NCBI GenBank assembly: GCA_002701295.1
Contig: NZUJ01000003.1
Coordinates: forward strand, 1-32,893
Source: Ponticaulis sp.
GTDB lineage: Bacteria > Pseudomonadota > Alphaproteobacteria > Caulobacterales > Hyphomonadaceae
DNA length: 32,893 nucleotides
Reading direction: 5' to 3'
Under the pieces are notes generated by a model. The model was not told the DNA's origin and ran no database searches. It saw only the letters and a list, made by a program, of their open reading frames with translations. The position numbers were made by a program, and so were the translations under genes. Shown here in pieces: positions 26,290 through 32,893 of this stretch. Position 1 is the first letter of the stretch, and each line of letters starts with the position of its first letter.

Positions 26290-27272
26290 TCGTCGAGCTT
26301 TGGCAGGCCGACGGCTTTACGAACCGAATTCCAGCTATTCAGCGTGTCATCTCCACTGTGTGTATATGCCCAGGGCGTCGATGCGCGATGGCGGCCGATA
26401 GCCTCGATATGGGGCTTCGCGCGCTCGCGCAGTCCAAGATTTGATAGAAGTCCGCCGAAATTATTATGTGCGAACATTAGCTCTGACCTTTGGATTTCTC
26501 GGGCGTAGCCAGCCCAGAAGGCGTCGTCCAGAGCTTCGATTTTTGAGTTGTAGTCAGAAGAACGATAGTCCTTCTGGAACGCGTTTCGTGCGTCCTTGTC
26601 GTCTTCAAAGCCAGCAAACCATAGCCAGTCTTCGATATAGGCGCGGGCCGTGAGGCCCAGCCAGGCGGCATTTGGGGGATTGTCTTGAACGGATATGGCG
26701 AAACGCCACATTTTGTCCCGGCTGCCGAGCCATTTTTCCGTTTTGCAGGTCAGTGCGTTGAATGCGCCGAACAGACAATGCTCTGGCGTAGCCATGGCAG
26801 CTGATGTCAGTTCATCAAGTCGATCACGATAGGTCTCTGATCCCAATGCACAGCGGAGCATAAGCGATGGAATGACCGTATCATCCGGCAACTTGTTTCG
26901 CGCGTCGGAAAGATATGCCTCGGCGTATTCGAGCGCCGTCCACATATCCATTGCAGCAGTTTCGGAAACCTGAGACGCCACACTCGCACCGCGAAACCGG
27001 AACGCCAGACAGGTCCAGATCGCGCCGAGAATGGTATCAGAAACTGCCCCATCTGGAATATTCCGGATTGAAAAGTCGAGCGGCACAGACATGCCGATGC
27101 CCTGAAGCCAGTGATACCGATCACTCGATTGCTGAACAGTATAGAGCTGGGTCAGCTTGTGCCAGTCTTCGCTAGCAAGCGCCGACAGCCCTTCTGCACA
27201 GAGCGGATGGCCTTCACATGGATCAAGCGGCGTTTTGGCGCTGCCGCCAAAAAGTGACCCCAGTATACCCAT
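26286..27272 (-). CDS. Hypothetical protein, predicted mostly helical
   Basis: I do not recognise this 328-residue protein. The ATG at 27272 has GGGAG eight bases upstream. It begins [29 protein letters not shown] without a clear signal peptide; a Cys pair lies at about 19 and 25. The remainder reads as soluble helix pairs rich in Trp, Ala and acidic residues ([35 protein letters not shown]), loosely like helical-repeat proteins. The C-terminus has a conserved-looking [16 protein letters not shown] stretch. Codon use looks like its neighbours. It lies between metG (convergent, sharing CTAG) and the M56-M23 gene (same strand, 115 nt upstream) and is probably monocistronic. Confidence 0.75.
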   Translation of the reverse strand: MGILGSLFGGSAKTPLDPCEGHPLCAEGLSALASEDWHKLTQLYTVQQSSDRYHWLQGIGMSVPLDFSIRNIPDGAVSDTILGAIWTCLAFRFRGASVASQVSETAAMDMWTALEYAEAYLSDARNKLPDDTVIPSLMLRCALGSETYRDRLDELTSAAMATPEHCLFGAFNALTCKTEKWLGSRDKMWRFAISVQDNPPNAAWLGLTARAYIEDWLWFAGFEDDKDARNAFQKDYRSSDYNSKIEALDDAFWAGYAREIQRSELMFAHNNFGGLLSNLGLRERAKPHIEAIGRHRASTPWAYTHSGDDTLNSWNSVRKAVGLPKLDD

Positions 27273-27387
27273 TTGGATGGCTCCCAATCTTTCCCATTTC
27301 CTGTGTGGCGCAGTTTTGGAGCGGCGTCTATCCAGACCATAGAGGGAGGCTTCGGGCCAGTTTCACTCGCCCAAAGCCAAATGGGAT

Positions 27388-28734
27388 TTAACTCTTGAAA
27401 TAGCTCGCCGGATCTGTCGCTTTGCCATCTTTCAGCACTTCAAAATGCAGGTGAGGGCCAGTGGCATCGCGTCCACTCATACCCACGGTTCCGACCGTCT
27501 GTCCGTTTGAAACGGCTTCACCTACATCAACACCTATCGTGTCGAGCTGAGAATAGCGTGTCACGAACCCATTGCCGTGGTCGACATCTACGAGATTGCC
27601 ATAACCAAGCGAAAACTCCGCACGGGTCACCACGCCAGCGCTGGCAGACATGACTGGTGTGCCTTTCGCCGCTGCGAGGTCAATTCCGCTGTGGAATGCT
27701 GGTTTCTTTGAAACCGGATGAACGCGCTCACCAAAGGATGAACTGATCCGTCCATCGATCGGCCAGGACGCCATTTCGAATCCGGATGCGATGGCAGTCG
27801 TTTGCGCAAAGGCCATTTGCAGCGTGCCGACAGGGATGAGCAAGAGGCTAAGACCCGCAACAAGTCGCAAACGCAAAGACTTGCTCACAGGGCCTGATGG
27901 CCGCATAATCTCGTTCATTCTCATACGGTAATCTCCTTTACTGGGTTTTGAGAACGCCGCCGGGACGCAGTGCAGTGCGTTTCCGGCGGTATGCTTCAGC
28001 GCTGATACGAGGGATTTCGCATAGACGCTTCGCATTTCGGGGGCGGCGCGAAGGACGTCCGCGTCGCAGGCAAGTTCAGCGGCAAGGCGGCAATTTGCGG
28101 TCTGGCGACGCAGGAACGGGTTGAACCAAAACAGGCAATCAAGGATGGCAAGCGTGATGAAGAGCGCCGGGTCGTGCCGCTTCAGGTGACTCGTCTCATG
28201 AGCGACAATCATCCTCAGATCGAGCGGGCTAAGAGAAGCTTTCAAATCCTGTGAGACAATGATCTTGCCGGTCGGAGACGCGAACGCCGAGAACCTTCCC
28301 GCTGCGGCATGTATGCCGTTCGTTTGGTCAGGCAGGCTGTTGCGATCAATCTTTAGCAATTGCCAGAGCCCACGGATCAGGTAGCCGCCATGGAAGGTCA
28401 GCCCTGCGACATAAACGAGTGCAAGTGTGCCGACCGCGAACGGCCAGATGCTGACGGCTTCGCTATTTTGCTCTGCAGTCGGGGGTATTGCGGCAAACAG
28501 ATCAGTCTCTGGTTGCCAGTCAGGTAGCGGCAATGCCAGCGCCTCATACGGGATCTGCGCAAATGCGGTCAGTCCGCTGATCATATAGCCTGATACCATC
28601 GTCAGAAGGGCAAGCTTTTCCACGCTATCATCATAGGCTTTTGGTCGGCAAAGTGTCAGAATAGCACTGACCACGCCGCACCAGACGAGAGGCCAGACAC
28701 CGAAATTGATCAGATGGGTGAGGGAGCTGGTCAT
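27388..28734 (-). CDS. M56 (BlaR1/MecR1-like) membrane protease fused to an M23 (LytM) domain
   Basis: This 448-residue protein has membrane helices at about 8-27, 43-60, 98-117 and 288-308. The cytoplasmic M56 metalloprotease domain has IVAHETSH (His179, Glu180, His183) and ELACDAD (Glu220). After the last helix, a periplasmic LytM domain (about 323-448) carries zinc ligands HSGID (His348, Asp352) and HLHFE (His430, with catalytic His428). In BlaR1 the sensor is a penicillin-binding domain; here it is an M23 peptidoglycan-hydrolase fold. The usual YxHL catalytic His is Gln396 (YSQL). The ATG overlaps the blaI stop by four bases (ATGA). The expected role is to sense an envelope signal and cut BlaI. 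Confidence 0.92.
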   Translation of the reverse strand: MTSSLTHLINFGVWPLVWCGVVSAILTLCRPKAYDDSVEKLALLTMVSGYMISGLTAFAQIPYEALALPLPDWQPETDLFAAIPPTAEQNSEAVSIWPFAVGTLALVYVAGLTFHGGYLIRGLWQLLKIDRNSLPDQTNGIHAAAGRFSAFASPTGKIIVSQDLKASLSPLDLRMIVAHETSHLKRHDPALFITLAILDCLFWFNPFLRRQTANCRLAAELACDADVLRAAPEMRSVYAKSLVSALKHTAGNALHCVPAAFSKPSKGDYRMRMNEIMRPSGPVSKSLRLRLVAGLSLLLIPVGTLQMAFAQTTAIASGFEMASWPIDGRISSSFGERVHPVSKKPAFHSGIDLAAAKGTPVMSASAGVVTRAEFSLGYGNLVDVDHGNGFVTRYSQLDTIGVDVGEAVSNGQTVGTVGMSGRDATGPHLHFEVLKDGKATDPASYFKS

Positions 28735-29105
28735 TTGGATTTCTCCTCGTCGAATTGCTCGAGCAGCTTCTCAAGTTCGGCGATTTCCTCGTCATTCAGG
28801 ATATCATTTCCGGCGAAGGCTGCAGCCGGCAAACCAGCTGGCTGGCCAAACAGAGTATTCGAGAAATTGCGGATCAGGCTGGCAAAGGTCTCAACCTTAT
28901 CTATGCCCGGCAGATAGGTGTTGATGCCATGAAGGTTCTCGACACGGACGAAGCCTTTCTCCGCCATTCGATCAAGCGTTTTGCGTGTTGATGAGTAGGA
29001 CCACCCATTCCGCTCAATACGATCATGTAATTCGCGCGCGCTGAGACGGCCATCTGACCAGAGCTGTTTGAGAAGGACGAGTTCAGTATCGGAAGGTTTG
29101 GACAT
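28731..29105 (-). CDS. BlaI/MecI/CopY family transcriptional repressor
   Basis: This 124-residue protein is a winged-helix repressor (1-72: DTELVLLKQLWSDGRLSARELHDRI, then SSTRKTLDRMAEKGFV) plus a C-terminal dimerisation region (about 72-124) ending in an acidic helix. Asn80-Phe81 (SLIRNFSN) resembles the Asn-Phe bond cut by BlaR1-type proteases in staphylococcal BlaI and MecI. It is followed by the M56-M23 gene with a four-base overlap, the classic repressor-sensor pair. Palindromic operators lie 19-53 nt upstream, so it is probably autoregulated and may also control the divergent gene at 29209. I see no beta-lactamase nearby. Confidence 0.93.
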   Translation of the reverse strand: MSKPSDTELVLLKQLWSDGRLSARELHDRIERNGWSYSSTRKTLDRMAEKGFVRVENLHGINTYLPGIDKVETFASLIRNFSNTLFGQPAGLPAAAFAGNDILNDEEIAELEKLLEQFDEEKSK

Positions 29106-29114
29106 AACGACTCA

Positions 29115-29158
29115 CTTATAGTGTGCGACATATGTCGCATCATTGCGACATATCGTCA
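29115..29158. promoter_or_regulatory. BlaI-type operators and blaI promoter element
   Basis: A perfect 16-bp palindrome, TGCGACATATGTCGCA (29124-29139), is followed 20 bases later, start to start, by an imperfect copy, TGCGACATATCGTCA (29144-29158). Both contain the ACAT/ATGT-type core found in BlaI/MecI sites. On the minus strand TATAAG (29115-29120) is the probable -10 box of blaI, and the perfect palindrome fills the spacer next to it, so bound repressor would block RNA polymerase. The two sites are about two helical turns apart. Confidence 0.75.
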
Positions 29159-29208
29159 ATGCGCAAGTTTCGGATTGCCGATCACGCAGGTTCAGAAGAC
29201 AGTTCAGA

Positions 29209-29829
29209 ATGCCCTATCAGAACCGCGTAGACTCGTTCGGAAAGCTCCATGCCAACTCGTCACGAGGCATGTTTATGGGCAATCGGGGCGGGTGTTTTCA
29301 TCGCGCCGATAAAACTCTGATGCCGACACATTGGCGAACGCAGCAGTGGATTATCTGTGTTCTGGACTTCAAAGGTCGACATCGCGAAATCATGTCGCCG
29401 GGGCGATATACAGAGCTGTTTTTCCTGGATGAGGCGACAGCGCTGGCCGCTGGGCACCGGCCTTGTTTTGAATGCCAGCGTGTGCGTGCGACAGCTTTCC
29501 GTGACGCACTGATCCGATCTGGCGCGCTTCATGACGGTGGACGTGCTGGCGACATGGACAGGCTTATTGCAATGGACGTTCAGCGCCGGCTGCGGGGCGA
29601 GGATGAAGCCGACATCGTCAGCGCGTCTGACCTTCCAGACGGCAGCATGTTTGAGAAACACGGCCGAGCGTTTCTCAAGTGGAAGGGAAAAGCCTGCGCC
29701 TGGTCGTTTGAGGGGTATGGCCCGGCTGAGCCGCTATTGGATCGTGTCGTAAGATTGACGCCGACAGCGACACTCAGTGCTTTGGCTGCTGGCTACACGC
29801 CTGATGTACATCGGAGTTTATCGTCATGA
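29209..29829 (+). CDS. Conserved hypothetical protein with Ada-like CxxC motif
   Basis: I recognise this 206-residue protein only as a conserved hypothetical of Alphaproteobacteria. It begins MPYQNRVDSFGKLHANSSRG, then MGNRGGCFH (Cys29, His31), WIICVLDFKGRHREIMSPGRYTELFF and a notable stretch ALAAGHRPCFECQR with Cys86 and Cys89. That last stretch closely resembles ALAAGFRPCKRCQ of the Ada zinc-binding domain. The first Ada Cys pair (Cys-x3-Cys) is not present, though Cys29, His31 or Cys50 might substitute. I chose ATG 29209 because the protein pattern begins there and an earlier frame would run through the BlaI operators; the ribosome site is weak. It is divergent from blaI. DNA binding or metal binding is inference. 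Confidence 0.7.
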   Translation: MPYQNRVDSFGKLHANSSRGMFMGNRGGCFHRADKTLMPTHWRTQQWIICVLDFKGRHREIMSPGRYTELFFLDEATALAAGHRPCFECQRVRATAFRDALIRSGALHDGGRAGDMDRLIAMDVQRRLRGEDEADIVSASDLPDGSMFEKHGRAFLKWKGKACAWSFEGYGPAEPLLDRVVRLTPTATLSALAAGYTPDVHRSLSS

Positions 29830-29896
29830 CTTGATACCACTCGCAACGCATGGTCCACTCGTTTCATATTTGAATTCTGACAAGGACCTGCGTGCG

Positions 29897-31264
29897 ATGA
29901 TGGGTAAATTGAAGACGATTGGCGTTTCGACTCTGGCACTTGGAATGCTGACAGGACTGCCATCTTTCGGGCAGGACGTAGCGACGGGCAGTGACCTTGT
30001 TTCCCTCTACAAATATCTGCACGCCAATCCCGAGCTCTCTCTGAAAGAGGCCAACACCTCCGCCTTGCTGGCCAAAGAGCTTGAAGCGCTTGGATTTGCC
30101 GTGACGACAGGTCTGGGAGATGACTGGGTCAGGGAGAAGGCTGAGCGTGATCAGGGCGTTGTTCGTGATGGTGTCGGCGGTTATGGCGTCGTTGGCGTCC
30201 TGGAAAATGGCGAAGGCCCGACGCTTCTGATCCGCGCCGATATGGATGCTTTGCCAGTACCAGAATCGACAGGGTTTGAGTTTTCTTCCGCGGTGACATC
30301 TGAATCCTGGACGGGTGTAAACAGCCCCGTCATGCATGCTTGCGGACACGATATACATATGACCAGCTGGGTCGGTACAGCGCGTGAACTCGTCGAGATG
30401 AAAGACGAGTGGTCCGGTACGCTGGTAATGATTCTACAGCCAGCCGAAGAGGTCGGTTTGGGCGCGAAAGCCATGCTGTCAGATGGCCTTTTCGAGGATT
30501 TCCCAGTCCCGGATTTCAATCTGGCGCTTCACGTCAATGCAGCCATGCCCGCAGGGTCTGTCGGGTATGTGCCGGGCTTTGCGATGGCCAATGTTGATAG
30601 TGTCGATATCATCGTGAAGGGTACGGGCGGTCACGGCGCTTATCCGCATACGACGGTCGATCCGATCGTGATTGCATCCAATATTGTGATGGCGGTTCAG
30701 ACGCTGGTGTCACGGAATGTCGATCCGCAAAAACCTGCAGTCGTAACGGTTGGTTCGTTCACGGCAGGCGCAAAGCACAACATCATTCCCGATCAGGTGC
30801 ACCTGAAGCTGACCGTGCGGTCGTATGGTGACGATGTCCGGGACTTGCTGCTCACGGGTATCGAGCGGATCGCGAATGGCCAGGCGGCATCCTACGGTGC
30901 GCCGGAACCGGACATTCGGATTGATGCTGACTATACGCCGGCGACCTACAACGATCCTGATCTGTCTGACTTGGTTGGCGCCGCGATGCGAAGCACGCTC
31001 GGCGCGGACTCTGTTCGCGAACTGACACCTGTCATGGGCGGTGAGGATTTCAGCCAGTACAGCCGAACCGAAGAAGATATTCCAAGCGTGTTGTTCTGGG
31101 TTGGTGCGGTTAACCCGGAAACCTATGAGAAGTCTCTGACAGCGACATTGCCTTTGCCATCGCTACACTCGCCATTCTTTGCGCCGGAATACGAAAAGAC
31201 CATCGAGACGGGCGTCAAAGCAATGACGGCGTCTGCGATGGCCATTTTGAACAAAGACGATTGA
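29897..31264 (+). CDS. Secreted M20-family amidohydrolase (hippurate hydrolase/carboxypeptidase type)
   Basis: This 455-residue protein has a signal peptide at about 1-26 (KLKTIGVSTLALGMLTGLPSFG). The dinuclear metal site residues are visible: RADMDALP with Asp115, HACGHDIH with Cys149 and His151, QPAEEVG with Glu184-Glu185, and a C-terminal His in LHSPFFAPEYE. GGEDFS near residue 382 is also typical. It should hydrolyse N-acyl amino acids or short peptides in the periplasm. A segment DDWVREKAERDQGVVRDG near 75-92 is a little longer than I expect before GGYGVVGVLENG. The ATG at 29897 has AAGGA about 10 bases upstream. It is 67 nt after the hypothetical gene and convergent, 2 nt away, with the CoA-transferase. 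Confidence 0.92.
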   Translation: MMGKLKTIGVSTLALGMLTGLPSFGQDVATGSDLVSLYKYLHANPELSLKEANTSALLAKELEALGFAVTTGLGDDWVREKAERDQGVVRDGVGGYGVVGVLENGEGPTLLIRADMDALPVPESTGFEFSSAVTSESWTGVNSPVMHACGHDIHMTSWVGTARELVEMKDEWSGTLVMILQPAEEVGLGAKAMLSDGLFEDFPVPDFNLALHVNAAMPAGSVGYVPGFAMANVDSVDIIVKGTGGHGAYPHTTVDPIVIASNIVMAVQTLVSRNVDPQKPAVVTVGSFTAGAKHNIIPDQVHLKLTVRSYGDDVRDLLLTGIERIANGQAASYGAPEPDIRIDADYTPATYNDPDLSDLVGAAMRSTLGADSVRELTPVMGGEDFSQYSRTEEDIPSVLFWVGAVNPETYEKSLTATLPLPSLHSPFFAPEYEKTIETGVKAMTASAMAILNKDD

Positions 31265-31266
31265 GG

Positions 31267-32460
31267 TTATTTCAGAACACCGGCCTCAAACAGCGTCTCG
31301 ATGTCTTCAGCTGAAAGTCCGAGGCCGGAAACAACCTCGCGCGTGTGTTCACCCATGGCAGGTGAGGGGCCTTTCGGGCCGTCATCTGCGCCGGGGAAGC
31401 GGACGGGAGAGGCGGGTGCCTTGAATGTGCCGCCGGAATGACCCGGCGTTTCGACAATACCGCCCGAGGCGAAGACTTGAGGGTCTGCAGCCACTTCTGC
31501 CAGCGTTTGCACTGGCGCCCAGGCGATTTGTTCTTCGTCCAGGCGAGCGGCAAGCTCGTCCTTGTCGAATTTTCCGAAGGCTTCATCAAGACGACTGACA
31601 ATCTCTTCTGAGTTTGCGCGACGACCTTTGCCGGATTGAAGGCGTTCGTCTTCTGCCATGTCCGGAATGCCTGCTGCGCGACAGATCTTCGGCCAGTCCA
31701 CATTCCCCTGGCGCGCGACCATGCAGATCCAGCTATCATCCTTGGTCTTGAAGAAGTTCATGATTGGCGGATTGGTTTGTTCACGGCTCTTGGTTGAGGC
31801 GATCCTGTTGAAGAAAAGTTGGATCGCGAAGTCGCTTCCGATTGTGTAGAGCGCCGTCCGCAAGAGCGAAGCCTCAATCAGCTGGCCTTTTCCTGTCCGG
31901 AATTTTTGGACGAGAGCTGCGTTGATAGCCGATGATGCGGCGATTGAGGTGACATGGTCGCCAAAGGCTGTACGGAGCGGAAACGGATCTGATCCTTTGG
32001 GTGGAAACAGCGTGGCAAGCCCTGCGCGAGACCAGAAAGAGGCGATGTCAAATCCGGCTCTGTCCTTGTCTGGTCCTTCGAGCCCGTACCCGGTCAGCGT
32101 GCAGTAAACGAGTCCAGGGTTAATTGTTTTGAGGGAGTCGTAATCCAGCCCGGACCGCTCAAGACCGCCCGGTCGGACGTTCGTCAGAAACACGTCAGCG
32201 TCTGCAATCAGCTTTTTGACGATATCCACGCCTTCGGGTGTGGAGGTATCGACAACGATGGATTTCTTGCCGCGATTATCGAAGTCAAAAACCGGATTCT
32301 CCGCGATATCAGCGCCGATTGTGCCAAAAAACTGCCTGATCGGGTCGCCTTTTGGGGGTTCGATCTTGATGACGTCCGCGCCCCAGTCGGACAGAATACA
32401 CCCCGCGCCCGGCGCAGCCATGTACGTAGCGTATTCAATAACTTTAATCCCCTCGAGCAT
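31267..32460 (-). CDS. CaiB/BaiF-type (class III) CoA-transferase
   Basis: This 397-residue protein has the family start LEGIKVIEYATYMAAPGAGCILSDWGADVIKIEPP, then DFDNRGKKSIVVD (residues 59-71), VRPGGLERSGLDY, LTGYGLEGPDKDRAGFD, and FGDHVTS with Asp168 as the likely CoA-linked catalytic aspartate. Class III enzymes move CoA between carboxylic acids through aspartyl-CoA anhydrides; some members are racemases. The substrate cannot be told from sequence, and no acyl-CoA dehydrogenase or ligase is adjacent. The ATG at 32460 has a GAGAAG upstream. It is divergent from the DUF2336-type gene. Confidence 0.94.
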   Translation of the reverse strand: MLEGIKVIEYATYMAAPGAGCILSDWGADVIKIEPPKGDPIRQFFGTIGADIAENPVFDFDNRGKKSIVVDTSTPEGVDIVKKLIADADVFLTNVRPGGLERSGLDYDSLKTINPGLVYCTLTGYGLEGPDKDRAGFDIASFWSRAGLATLFPPKGSDPFPLRTAFGDHVTSIAASSAINAALVQKFRTGKGQLIEASLLRTALYTIGSDFAIQLFFNRIASTKSREQTNPPIMNFFKTKDDSWICMVARQGNVDWPKICRAAGIPDMAEDERLQSGKGRRANSEEIVSRLDEAFGKFDKDELAARLDEEQIAWAPVQTLAEVAADPQVFASGGIVETPGHSGGTFKAPASPVRFPGADDGPKGPSPAMGEHTREVVSGLGLSAEDIETLFEAGVLK

Positions 32461-32598
32461 GCATCTTCTCTTTCTTTTTGATTTCGCACTTATTGTTAAC
32501 GTCTGATGGCCTGATTTTCGTGCTCCGGTAAGTGGGCGTTAATAAAAATGGCCAAAACTGACACAGTTAAATGACCTGTCTCGATAAGGCTTCAAATC

Positions 32599-32893
32599 AT
32601 GTCAGTCAAAACGATGCGTCCGCGACTTAGCCAGGAAGATATCCTCCGCCTCATGAAGGGCAGTTCTGCCGAAGATCGAGCGCAGGCGACGCACAAGCTT
32701 TGTCGACGAATCGGCAATGACGAGATGACGCTCGAAGACCAGGCGATCTCGAGTCAGATCCTGATGCTGTTGTCTCAGGATGCTGAAACACTGGTTCGAC
32801 GGGCAATGTCTGTGACGCTTCGTCATTCGCCCAATTTGCCAAGGGATGTGGCGCTGAGACTCGCGCAGGATGTCGAAGCCGTTGCTCTTCCGG
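32599..32893 (+). CDS. DUF2336-like alphaproteobacterial protein, N-terminal part (cut by window edge)
   Basis: The frame is open from ATG 32599 to the window end, giving 98 residues: MSVKTMRPRLSQEDILRLMKGSSAEDRA, then AQATHKLCRRIGN, ILMLLSQDAETLVRRAMSVTLRHSPNLPRDVALRLAQD. The pattern of HEAT-like helix pairs with the phrase VRxAMSxTLxxSPxLPxDVAxxLAxD is typical of the start of DUF2336 proteins, which are confined largely to Alphaproteobacteria and have no settled function. AAGG lies nine bases before the ATG. The 138-base divergent region to the CoA-transferase holds an inverted repeat AACTG-ACA-CAGTT of uncertain meaning. Confidence 0.8.
   Translation, partial: MSVKTMRPRLSQEDILRLMKGSSAEDRAQATHKLCRRIGNDEMTLEDQAISSQILMLLSQDAETLVRRAMSVTLRHSPNLPRDVALRLAQDVEAVALP

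Overview
The window looks like chromosome of an aerobic or microaerobic alphaproteobacterium. I infer the marine Hyphomonadaceae/Maricaulales side. The reasons are a FixLJ pair next to a complete cbb3 oxidase locus, a DUF2336-type protein, an M56/M23 metallopeptidase with a BlaI repressor, and moderately high GC with ordinary Shine-Dalgarno sites. I see no integrase, transposase, CRISPR array, phage gene or plasmid function.

Layout. (1) 1-3127, minus strand: an aromatic amino-acid catabolic operon, phhA-hppD-VOC protein-small membrane protein-FAH-family hydrolase (cut by the left edge), with a divergent Lrp/AsnC regulator at 3267-3725. (2) 3732-11545, minus strand: ccoN-O-Q-P-G-H-I-S, all structural and maturation genes of a cbb3 cytochrome c oxidase, packed with overlaps or gaps of about 11 nt or less. 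(3) 11691-14220, plus strand: a small two-TM CxxC protein overlapping fixL, then fixJ and a single-domain receiver protein. A near-identical motif lies upstream of ccoN and upstream of the receiver gene, and may be the FixJ site. (4) 14302-23253: a TPR + GT41 (OGT/SPINDLY-like) glycosyltransferase converging, 24 nt apart, on a 2295-residue protein made of three Ig/cadherin-like + seven-bladed FG-GAP propeller modules and a fourth C-terminal propeller-like region. (5) 23649-26289: tRNA-Thr(UGU), a small OmpA-domain protein and metG. (6) 26286-29105, minus strand: an unrecognised 328-residue protein, then a BlaI repressor and M56-M23 fusion protein behind a pair of palindromic operators. (7) 29209-32893: a conserved hypothetical with an Ada-like CxxC motif, a secreted M20 amidohydrolase, a class III CoA-transferase (minus) and the start of a DUF2336-like gene.

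How the parts work together. In region 1, Phe is hydroxylated to Tyr (PhhA), Tyr is transaminated elsewhere, HppD makes homogentisate and the FAH-family enzyme would finish the ring-cleavage route; the Lrp-type protein is the likely local sensor. Regions 2 and 3 form an oxygen-responsive unit: the FixL heme-PAS kinase and FixJ sit back to back with the high-affinity oxidase they would be expected to control. Region 4 may be a surface-protein/glycosylation pair. In region 6 the M56-M23 membrane protease is expected to inactivate BlaI in response to an envelope signal.

The most interesting leads are the GT41/giant-propeller pair and its internal triplication, the shared motif linking ccoN and the receiver gene, the CxxC membrane protein coupled to FixL, the M56-M23 protein lacking one LytM catalytic His, and the Ada-like cysteine motif in the protein opposite blaI. 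All functional statements come from reading sequence and remembered family motifs; no search was run.
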